64,000 nt of DNA from Sycobia sp. Sy_11 (Eukaryota; Arthropoda; Insecta; Hymenoptera; Epichrysomallidae), in NCBI GenBank assembly GCA_018907035.1, contig JACCIC010000190.1, forward strand, positions 1-64,000, in the 5' to 3' direction. Made by a program: the position numbers and the translations under genes. The notes beneath the pieces were generated by a model. It made no database searches. It had not been told where the DNA came from and saw only the letters and a program-made list of their open reading frames with translations. This document shows positions 54,399 through 64,000 of the stretch, in pieces. Positions within the stretch are counted from its first letter, which is position 1. Every line of letters starts with the position of its first letter.

Positions 54399-54450
54399 AC
54401 GCGCGCGCGCGCGCGTGCGTGTGTGTGTGTGTGTGTGTGAGTGTGTTTGT
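54368..54450. repeat. Compound microsatellite (AT)n(GT)n(GC)n(GT)n
   Basis: ATATAT is followed by GTGTGTGTAC, GCGCGCGC and again GTGTGT up to about 54450. Alternating purine-pyrimidine sequence of this kind can form left-handed DNA. Confidence 0.9.
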
Positions 54451-54575
54451 CTGTGTATAGCAATAAAATTTCTTTTTGATCGCTGCTAGTATAAGCTAAT
54501 CATTTTTTATTGCACCCCGCTGCCAGCCTATTATTTCGCCAAGCTTTCCCCCCGCATGCGCCAAAGACACGAAGC

Positions 54576-54772
54576 TTTTTTTTTATGTTATTTAACGTCG
54601 CTCTATTTATGCTTCCAAATACCGGTGCTAATCAGCGATGGAGGTCTACGATCTGTTTGTAAACAAAGCACATGTAAATTATTACAGCCGTGCCTGTATC
54701 GGCCGAGACCGGGATTTGAACTCGGATCACCAAGTTACTAGTCCTTCGCTCTAGCGATCGAGCTTTAAAGTT
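54576..54772 (-). repeat. tRNA-derived SINE, minus strand
   Basis: On the minus strand the head has an A-box-like AGCTCGATCGCTAGAGCG, an anticodon-arm-like GGACTAGTAACTTGGTG and a B box GAGTTCAAATCCCGG, closest to a tRNA-Thr(AGU) layout. A tRNA-unrelated body follows (TCGGCCGATACAGGCACGGC and on) and an A9 tail at 54584-54576. These are the parts of a Pol III-transcribed SINE. No target duplication was identified. Confidence 0.7.
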
Positions 54773-54875
54773 ATATAATCTGTATGATCGTAATAAACAA
54801 TTTTAAAATAAATAATTATTATACATTCGCGTAAATATAAATCAGCTTATATGTAATATACAAAATAGTCGTAAC

Positions 54876-54926
<51 letters not shown>

Positions 54927-55244
54927 TAAAAGTTTAGTACTTCTTTGTATATATCTATATAAATATTATAAATAGTTACATATGTGTTTGTAGGGCTAAT
55001 GGCGAGGATTACCACGATTTTTTGCCATTTAATAATTAATTAACTGGTATATAATCATAAAATTCCAACGCGCTTTTAACAGTACCTCTATGATAGTGTG
55101 GAAACTGCTTAAAATGATTTATCAAAACAATCTTAAATTTACTAAAAAATTATATAAATATCTGCGTATATATGTAGTATAATAGAGTAAAATATAATAT
55201 ATTGTAAAAATCAAAAATATTTCAATTGAGTATTTATTGTATAC
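54773..55244. other. AT-rich spacer with (AT)n
   Basis: An (AT)n run is at about 54882-54917. There is no gene. Confidence 0.4.
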
Positions 55245-55643
55245 TTTGTGACGTTGGGATCCTTGCCCTGGCCGCTGCCACGGAATATATTGACTCGTCC
55301 TCTTTCCACGAGGGGGTCCGCTGATAAAGCGGGACAACGCTAAAATAATCAAAGAAAAGGGAGCGGCAATCAATAATAACGACTCGCTCCTATTAGACTT
55401 TCATTTATTTTCGCGACTGTACAACACTTTCTGCAGTATTCTCACTCTCGCATAAGCTCGTAACCGCGCACACGCACTCGTGGGCTCGAGGCGCACACGC
55501 ACCTCGGCTACGCGGTGCATACACACTCTATCTCCCTCTCTCGCACTCCCGGTTTCGCTATCTACTTCTCTCTCTCTCTCTCTCTCTCTCACTCGCACTC
55601 CGTTCCACGGTACACGCACTCTGGTTCTCTCTCTCTCTCTCTT

Positions 55644-55675
<32 letters not shown>

Positions 55676-56540
55676 GCTAGCTCGCGGTCTTCGTTATTGA
55701 GCTGCCGGCTCTTCTCCTCGGACAGCGCTCTCGTCCGCTCGCGCGCGTTCTCCCGTTCGCGTATACGCCGCCGTCGCGCCGCGGTCCGTGGCCCGGACTG
55801 ACAACTACGCGGTCGCTTGCCGTCAGTACTCACCGTTTCTTGCTGTCACCGGGCTGTCGGTGGAAGTCGCTGGCGGATAATCTTCCTCTCATTCGAGCTA
55901 GTTGTAAACGGGCTCGGGTGAGCTGTGGCTGCCACTTCCCTCGTCCGGGCCTGTGATAATCGGGTCGCGTGAACCGCGGTCATCTCTTTCTCTCTTCTTA
56001 GCAGTGCAGGTTTGGCGGTCCGCCAACTAGGTAGCCGGCGTCGCAATTTTATGCGACACGCTTCAGCCTCGCAAGCACTTCACCAGCAATTCACGAGCTG
56101 GTCTCTATATTTTTCTCGGAAACTCGCGGGGCTACAGGAGAAACGGGTAGAAACACCGAAAATGCTAACAAAACAACGACCAGATAATCGTTACGATTTC
56201 AGATCGGGAAAGCCTCGGAAACTCTCTCTAACTCAACGGTTGAACGCGCAATAATGCCTCTCTGCTCGGCGCGTCTTCCCCTCCCCCTCTCTTTGCCGGG
56301 CCTTCTCATTTCTCTCGCTTTTTCGCGCGGCGGCGGCATACGCTTCTCGCTCTTGCTACGTATATAACGCGTGCGCGCACATCGATTCGGGCTTGCAGTC
56401 GTTGCTCCTCTCTTCTTTGCTGTAGCTTCGTTCGATAATACCTCGCAAGAAGCAAAAATGGCGATTAGTAGCTAATACGCACACCTTCTTCCGAGGCACC
56501 CGGGGCAGAGGCCGTCGCTTGTTGTGACCTTCGTCACAAC
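55245..56540 (-). repeat. Probable solo LTR (1296 bp) with 5-bp target duplication
   Basis: TATAC is at 55240-55244 and again at 56541-56545, directly outside ends that are inverted repeats (TTTGTGACG at left, CGTCACAACA at right). On the minus strand it starts TGTTGTGACG. An AATAAA lies about 160 bases before the minus-strand end (near 55405), as in the LTRs of A and B. The segment is GC-rich with (CT)n and (CA)n microsatellites, which produce spurious ORFs (55401-55700, 55480-55680). No gag or pol is attached, so recombination between two LTRs probably left this one. Confidence 0.65.
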
Positions 56541-57639
56541 ATATACATAATATAATAACATAATATGGTAGCTGAAAAGTAGAGTGGTACTTTATTTGAA
56601 TTAGTGTTTATTTATCTAAAAATATTTTAAAAATATAATATTTAAAACTAATTGCAAAAGTGTAATGAAAGTGGTACTAAAATATGTATGTATATTAATA
56701 ATAATTATTATTTTTAATAATAATATAATAGTACAAATATTATTATTAAAAATATTATTTAGACTAATCATAACTATTAATAACTATAATATTTAATAAT
56801 TATTATAATAGTTTATAATAATATTATTCATAATATTCATAATTAATAATAATTTTAATAATTAATAATATTCATTAATGAGTTGTTAGTAGTGGACATG
56901 TTGTAAAATATTTATATACGTGTGGCCACAGTTATATATTAGTATCAATAATTTTTTTAATAATCTTGTAGCTTGCTTGTTGTTTTATACGATCATATAA
57001 CTTGAAAATATCGCACGAGTTTCAACCAATCAGCTTGTGGAGGGGTAAAGACTCTAACGCGCCTACTCGAGTTGGCCGTACAGCCTGGTATTATAGGGTG
57101 TATCACAGGGGATTCTGTATTCCCATATATGCACACCTATATTTAGAGCAATGGCTCATGGTGCGTTTCATCCCGGGGTTACCGACTTTATACTCATCAG
57201 CAGAGATAATAAGGGGAGATCGCCGATACTCATGTTAGACATTGCAGTAAAATTTTGACACTCAGCGCTGCGGCGGTGAACGTCGGTACTCCATTTTTGC
57301 GATATTCCAGATGTTGGTTTTCGAGCTGGTGCGATCAAGGGAGAGACGGCGTTCAGTAGGAGAGACGCCGAAACAATAGATGCAATAAAAGGGATTAACT
57401 GGTGTCGAAATTCTTGAAGTACGTATAAATTTTCTTGCCTGCGTGCGTAAGTGTGTATATATGTATTTATATACACACGTATTATCTTAAAATTTTAAAT
57501 TCGCTGCCTGGTGATGATCGAGGCTACGAAAAGGTATACCTGGGTATACGCACTTAAAGAATTTCTTCGTCCACACCAGTGAATCCCATTTGCTACACCC
57601 CACTGCCAAATTTTTAAGAAAATACGTATATATATATAT
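56541..57639. other. Spacer, no supported gene
   Basis: 56541-56980 is almost pure A/T with ATT/AAT trinucleotides. 56980-57480 has mixed composition and short ORFs (57002-57238 plus, 57168-57476 minus) without recognisable domains. An (AT)n run lies at 57629-57650. Confidence 0.35.
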
Positions 57640-58511
57640 ATATATATATATCCGTATTTTCTTAAAATGTTGAGTTTAAAACTTGATAATAAGACTGCGT
57701 TGATCTTAATAATAATACTAATTTGATATAAAAAACTATACTTCCTGTAAATTATTTATATAATAGCATTCATTAAAATTAATTCAATATTTATTAGAAT
57801 ACAACAAATATGTATTTAAATTTATGTTTAAAACAGAAAGATACATATTTAACACGAATGAATATTTTGTAATTTAGAGTAAACCACATATTTGAAACAA
57901 ATAATTAAGTTTATTTGCATAGCGAACATACGTTTATTACATTACACTAAATAAATTATTGAAAAGTAATAAATATTTCTTGAATTTTACTAAACGGAAC
58001 TACATATACGTAAAAAATAAAGTTAAATAAATAAATATTTGAAAAACTATATATATTCTCAAATTTAACAAATATATTCAATTTTTGGAAAAGCTATTCA
58101 ATCTGAACAATTAAATAGCTTTATTAAAAGGTGAAATATATTTATTTGATTAGACCCAACGTGTTGTTAAAAACTAATAAACATTTTTTCGATTTTATTA
58201 AAAGCACAAATATTTAAATATTAAATTTAAAAAAATAAATCATTTAATAAAACTATTTATATCTTATATGTAAATAATTTTCTCAAAAATAGAAAATATT
58301 TTTTTGATTTATATATATATATTTTGTAGTTTTTACTATTTATTTATTACATTTAATATTTAAATCTTTGTGCTTCGTTTAATAAAATTAAATAAATATT
58401 TATTAGATTTTACAACTGGCAAGGAATAATCAAATAGATCTAATTCACCCTTTGAGAAAACTATTTCATCCTTTTGAGTAAATGGTTATTTCAATAATTG
58501 AATATATTTCT

Positions 58512-58549
<38 letters not shown>

Positions 58550-61500
58550 CAAGAAAATATTTTCTTGAACCAATAATTTCAAATTTAAAATCAGGAAAAT
58601 AAATTCTTGGATTAATTACATACCTTCTAGATTTTTGTCAAAATTTTCTAGAAGATGAGTGGCTGAAATTGGAAATTAAATAAATATTTTCTTATCTAAA
58701 GAAACTATTTTCTTGAACCAATAATTCAAAATTTTGAATCAAAAAATTTAGTTATTTGATTCAAGCCGACAAAATTAAGTGAATATATACTTGGATTAAG
58801 AATTTCAAGACTTCACTCGCGAAATTGAATTTAAAATGAAGAATTCGATTCCTATCTTTAAAACAATAATTACTTGAACTACGTTTTTAATTTTTAGAAG
58901 AATGAAAATTCAAGTATGCTAAATTTTTAAAAGAGGTGCATAGTTTCTTGATTCTCCTATATGTTTGTCAAGATTTTCTAGAAAATGGGTGAAAATATTT
59001 TAATCTAAATTTATTATCTAAAGAAAATATTTTCTTGAAGCAATAATTGAAAATTTTGGAATCAAAAAATTTAGATATTTGATTCAAGCCGGCAAAATTA
59101 AATGAATATATACTTGGATTAAGAATTTCAATAATTCATTCAAGAAATTTAATTTAAAATTAAGAACTTGATTCTTATTTTTAAAACAATAATTACTTGA
59201 AATACGTTTTTATTTTCAAAAACATGAAAATTCAAGTATGTTAAATGTTTAAAAGTAGTACATAGTTCCTTGGTTCAAAGCATTATTTTCTTGACTTTAA
59301 AAATCAAAAGTTTAAACTAAGCAAATAATTTCTTGAATTCTTTTACAAATTATACGTTAATTTACTTTTATTACATTTATTTCAAAACTTCGACCTAACC
59401 AGGATTTTATCCGCAGACCTTTGGATTCGTAAGATAACACCTTATTAATTACGCTATCGCAGTACGCTGTGGACAATTATAAAAATCTTATATATCAATT
59501 TTAGATCTCTTATAGTTATACATTATGAAATTAATTTATGGATTCCAATGAATAGTATATGGATTTATATATAATTTTTACTTATATTATAACAATTTAT
59601 ATAGTGAAGAGTAGTAAATTTGTTTTTTACAGTAATAAAAGCAAGGTTATCATTTTCTTAATTTATGAAACCAATATCTCAATGTAAGAAATTAAGATCT
59701 TGAAAGTAGTTATTTATCCAATTAATCGTTGAAGTAAAAAAAATACTAGATAAATATAGTCAATACAATTTTGTGACTGTATATTAAATAAATATTTTTT
59801 AGATTGTGAAATAAGTTGCTGCAAATAAAAAAACCAGCATTTAAAAAGTTTAATTTAATTAATCCAAGAATTTATTTTCCTGATTTTAAATTTGAAATCA
59901 TTGGTTCTAAATAATATTTTCTTTTGATAAGAAAATATTCATTTAATTTCCAATATTTGTGTTCTGCTGTTGAGAAAATATAAGCTTGATTTTAGTAGCT
60001 ACTAACTTGGTTAAAGTTTATGCGATTACTTGGTTAAAGAAAATATTTACTTAGTACAGAAAATCGCATAAATTTCTTGAATCAAGTAATATTTACTTTA
60101 TATTAGAATTTTAGCAGTATATAATTTTAATGAATTATTTCGAAAAATCTATTTCTTAAACTAAGAAAATTTTTATTTAATTAATTCGATAATATTGTTC
60201 TTTTGATTGTATCAGAAAAATCTATGACCACAGATTTGATCAATCTATAATTTAAGTATTTAGATTATTTGCAATTCTAGCTATTAGATTTTCTGTATTC
60301 AATGCACTACTTTTTTGTTTTAATATAATAACCTTATGATTCAAAATTTTGTTTTCTTAGATTAAGAACATATTTATTTATATATGTATTGTGTAACTCT
60401 GTTCTATATATACTGTATAAAAACAATTAAATACTAATTTCTAGAAAATATTAGTTTGATTCTGTAAAGCCTTTTTTAGACAATCAAAAGTATTGTGTTC
60501 AGGTATACGATTACTAAATTTAAGAAATTCAGGTTTTTTATTTTAATTTTGATCAGCTTGTTTGAAAGAAACCTTTTCTAGAAAATGATAATGCTTATTT
60601 TTAGATTATGATGAGCTAAATATAAGTAATTAGAACATTATAATTAAATAAATATTTACTTGACTGAATTTTTGTTCTTAAGAAAATCTATTCTCTTGTT
60701 TTAAGAAAATCATGTTTTTCCTGAATGTAAGTTAATATTTCGATCGCCTTCAAATTTTGAATACGTATTCTATACGGTCAGGATTAAATGATAGAATATT
60801 TTTTACTGCAAATTTAACAAAAAAAAAAATAATAATAACATAATGATGGCAACATTTGTTGCATGTATATCGGTAAACTGCCTGCTAGGCCTCGTACAAC
60901 GTGCCTGCAGATGGACAGGTAATAAACAGTGAGAGCAGGTGAGAGAAAGAAACGAAACAGTATAGAGGACAGTCGCGGGTACATGCAGGTACATGACATG
61001 ACAAGACCCACCAACATCGAGTAATCCATGTTATTCCCCTTGGATTTCTCTTTTCTCCCCTCCCCCTCTCGCTCTCACATTCCCATTCTCTCTCTCTCTC
61101 TCTCTTTCTCTCTGTCTTCTTCATACAAGGTAGTTATGTGTCACATATGATTATATAGGATTCTAATATGATACTCCAAAATATAAAAAGCAATCAAATA
61201 ATTTTTGGAAAAGTTTACAGTCTATAATTAGCAGCTTTTTCGAGATCTATTGCATTCGTAAACATAAATCAATTGCTGACAATGGCCATCAATATTGTCT
61301 CAATGTTAAGTTAGTTTTTTTAAAGCGTACATATATTTGGTTGCAACTTAATTATTTTAGTTCAATAGAGAAACATTATAAAATTAAATCAAATATACAT
61401 TTTTTTAGTTCCAAGTAAAACATATGTCATAGAAATAAGTCCATTAATTAACCATTTATTCAAAATAAGTCATTTATACATTTAAAATACTGAATGTTTA

Positions 61501-61681
61501 GTTAAATTCAGTAAATATTTTATGAGAACTGAGAATTTAAACAAAATATAACATTCAACTGTAGTATTTCAACTTATTAGACCGTCGTTTTCGTAATCTT
61601 CAACGATCTAAACGTACTATATATATATTATATTGCAATAAATACTAACTATATTTACATATTTTTCCATCATTTTTATTG

Positions 61682-61730
<49 letters not shown>
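57640..61730 (+). repeat. Repeat family R, copy 3 (rearranged, about 4.1 kb)
   Basis: 57645-57690 and 59690-59850 match the start of copy 1 (30130-30350), and 59857-61720 follows 31546-33660 in the same direction. Between them, 58552-59600 matches 30930-31600 in the opposite direction. A 52-bp inverted repeat (58566-58617 and 59857-59908) bounds this inverted part. Within it, 58780-58955 and 59104-59276 are a diverged tandem duplication. The (CT)n run at 61085-61110 sits where copy 1 has its long one. The right end runs into an (AT)n tract. Confidence 0.72.

Positions 61731-61736
<6 letters not shown>
61685..61736. repeat. Microsatellite (AT)26
   Basis: An uninterrupted AT run at the right end of repeat R copy 3, longer than the corresponding tract in copies 1 and 2. 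Confidence 0.9.
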
Positions 61737-61740
<4 letters not shown>

Positions 61741-64000
61741 GGCGAGCGTCACAAGGCGCCGCGCCGACTTGTCCGGAAAACGTCGACGAGCGCGCCATTC
61801 CGCGGACGAGAAAACCACAAGGCGCTCGCGCGCGCCGTCGCGCCTTGTGCTCGGCACGATCCCTCCCCCCCCCCCTGTTCGTTCCGCACACGAACCAAGA
61901 GGCAATGCAGAAGTCAAATTATGGCGATACATTTATTCGTACGCGTTTTATACATATTGTACGAACATACTTTGTAATTTCTGAATGCATTTGTGGTTTT
62001 ATAATGCAGTCATCGACGCAAACTACCAAACCAGGAAGTTTAGGACATTTTGATTATTTTTTTTATTCTCATGTTTGTTGTGTTTATACTCTGGTCAAGC
62101 AATTTAATAATTATAAAAAAATAAAACAAAAAACAAAAAAACAAAAAAAATGAACACGAATGAAATAATGTTCTCGACTGGCTGTGCCAAACCGCATTTC
62201 ATCGCCCTTCGCCATTCGTGTTTCAATTATGGAGTAATAAAATGAATTATAGTCTTTGACATTTTTTTTGACATACACATAATGCAAGTAAATAATCTTT
62301 AAACATAAAAATAGTATAACTGTCTCTCTTTGTACTAAGCAATAGCTTTTTGAACTTTAAACTGAATTTGAATACAAGTAATAGGGCACATAAAACGATA
62401 AATAACAAAAATACTTTGCAATTACTTAATATTAGACAAGAATCTCGGTGTTTGTACAATATTATTGAAATTATTCGAATGAAAGCGCGAAAAGTAAATG
62501 AATGTGAAGATGTAAATTGTGTGATTGAGTCAAGTCTATGAGAACTCCAGGGAGATTAAACGAATTTCATTATAAATAACAACCAAATCAAGTATAAAGG
62601 GTTTATAAATAATCGGAAATTATTATTAGAAAAAGTTCTTTTGTTTGTTAAAACGGATCTTACACATTAATTATAGATAATCAAGCAAGCTGAAGCTAAA
62701 CAAAGAAGCGAAAAAAGTACAAGTACTTTATCTTACTTTGAGAGAACGAAAGGCTTTAAAATTTTCATAACTTTTTATAAAATAATTTTTAAGATGTTAC
62801 TGCCTTCGACTGAAGTAGATTAGTAGAAAGTTGGCAACCCTTAATTATATAAATTGATATTTGATTGATCGAAAAAAAAAGTTGCAATACTCTTTGGCTT
62901 CTTTTTTTTCTTAGTTTTGCTGAACATTATATCCTTTGAAAGAAATATTCTTAATTTAAGCAGCAAACCTATTCTATACGATATTTAAGATTTCTGCTAT
63001 TGTTCTAAACTTTCTATGATTATTTACGCGTACAAATAAATGTTGCTCGCTTGCATTTCCCTTGAGTTGTCGGCACATATAATTTCTATATGACAATTCG
63101 ACGGTTCACCACGAAGCCGGAGCAATGCATCAGATTGTGACGTATAAACATTGCTGAAGAAAATAGGAGTTTATTGAACTTCACTATTAACAACAATAGC
63201 AAAAGATTATTTTAAAATGTTATTTTGTACATATATTATAAGTTCTCCTTCTTTATATACCACTGCATTAGTTTGACATAGTAATAGATAATAGAGATAA
63301 TTAGAAATAATAGATATAAATTAGAATAAGAATAAATAAATAATAAGCATAAATTAGAAATAAAAAAAGTAGAGAAAATAAGATAGATGATAAGAGATAA
63401 TGATAAATAATAGAAATAATTAAAGATAATAGAATATAGATAGATAATAAGAAAGAATAGAAGGTATAGATATAATAGAAGTAACATAAGAATAGTATAT
63501 CTAACTAAGAAATCTAGTGACTTGTTATACTTTTTTTTTTTTTTAATTTAGAAACTGTTACAAAGGGCACAAACTATAATTTTTTTTTTTTTATTGGTAA
63601 TCTAAAGAGAAAATTTTGTTTTAGACCCGTAATTACTAGAGAAAGAATTATTAGACGGTAATTTAAAATTAATATCCGTAAATTCAGCATAACCGATCCT
63701 TTGTAAGCGCGTATTCGGCACGTCACGACCGCGGTCGGCTGTCGCCGGCCGCCGCCGAACTCCCCCCCCCCTTATCACATCCTTCTTCCCCAGCGAACGG
63801 GAGATGCGCGGGACTCCGCGCTCAACCACCGAGCACGCTAGTCGTGAAAGAAGAAGAGAAAGAGAACGAGAGGTAGCGGAGGGCATAACGTTGGCCGTGC
63901 GGAGAGGTGCGAGGTGAAGTCGGAGAGAGAGGGAGCAAAGTAAAGTGCAGAGATAAAGTGTAAAGAAAGCAGAAAGAAAGAAGGGGAGATGTCGTGAGCT
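61737..64000. other. Spacer with two GC-rich islands, no supported gene
   Basis: 61739-61905 is CpG-rich and starts TGTGGCGAGCGTCACAAGG directly after the (AT)n, which could be an LTR-like end. 63690-63910 is a second CpG-rich island, followed by a purine-rich stretch up to the window edge (GAGAGAGAGGGAGC and AGAAAGAAAGAAGGGGAG). The sequence between them is AT-rich. ORFs at 61645-61984, 62247-62541, 63236-63487 and 63602-63886 have no domains. The end of the window may be the start of another LTR or a promoter, but nothing decides this. Confidence 0.35.

Noticed and set aside
54690..54772. Functional tRNA gene (minus strand)
   Set aside because: The boxes are good but the stems are imperfect and a SINE body with A tail follows.
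55401..55700. Several overlapping ORFs with Arg-Glu, Ser-Leu or Thr-His runs
   Set aside because: They come from (CT)n and (CA)n tracts in the probable solo LTR.
63236..63487. Hydrophobic ORF rich in Leu, Ile and Tyr (minus strand)
   Set aside because: The DNA is a low-complexity TA-rich stretch of AATA/GATA repeats; the apparent membrane protein is a by-product.

Overview
This window looks like a gene-poor, AT-rich, repeat-dense piece of an arthropod nuclear genome, most likely an insect and possibly an ant or other hymenopteran. The evidence is the mauritiana-type mariner copies, Ty3/gypsy-like and Copia-like LTR retrotransposons, long AT-rich spacers with (AT)n, (CT)n and (GT)n microsatellites, and CpG-rich islands that fall inside LTRs. 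The species is inferred. I see no convincing complete host gene, no intact tRNA or rRNA gene and no CRISPR array.

Layout. 1-9131 (minus): a decayed Ty3/gypsy-like element (element A) with a 1.1 kb LTR, primer binding site, 3.4 kb AT-rich leader, gag and pol; its integrase runs off the left edge. 9521-9654: a fragment of the same LTR. 9665-25274 (plus): a related element (B) with a 0.9 kb 5' LTR, a leader of about 6 kb that holds foldback repeats and mariner copy 1, gag, pol, a third ORF at the env position, a short tandem repeat and a truncated 3' LTR. 25275-27101: spacer with an exon-like pair of sites. 27102-29101: 5' LTR and gag of a SAP-domain retroelement (D), truncated. 29351-30080: dispersed repeat. 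30130-33675: copy 1 of a long AT-rich repeat family (R), which recurs at 41010-42044 (partial) and 57640-61730 (rearranged). 34282-39914: 5' LTR, gag and integrase part of a Copia-like element without reverse transcriptase. 43727-53076: a second type of Ty3/gypsy-like element (E) with both LTRs and mariner copy 2 nested in its leader. 53082-54367: mariner copy 3 (minus). 54576-54772: a tRNA-derived SINE. 55245-56540: a probable solo LTR with a 5-bp target duplication. 61739-64000: spacer with two GC-rich islands.

How the parts relate. Elements A, B and E share one expression plan: gag ends just after the zinc knuckles, pol lies in the -1 frame, and the overlap holds an in-phase slippery heptamer, G GGA AAC or G GGA AAU. 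A and B are one family: protein sequences are alignable throughout, both proteases have Asp-Pro-Gly-Ala in place of Asp-Thr/Ser-Gly-Ala, and both have unusually long leaders. B and E each carry an extra ORF after integrase. All LTR elements are broken by stops, frameshifts or lost catalytic residues. Mariner copy 1 is the only mobile element here with an intact reading frame and all catalytic residues. Boundaries were read by eye, and percent identities are estimates.
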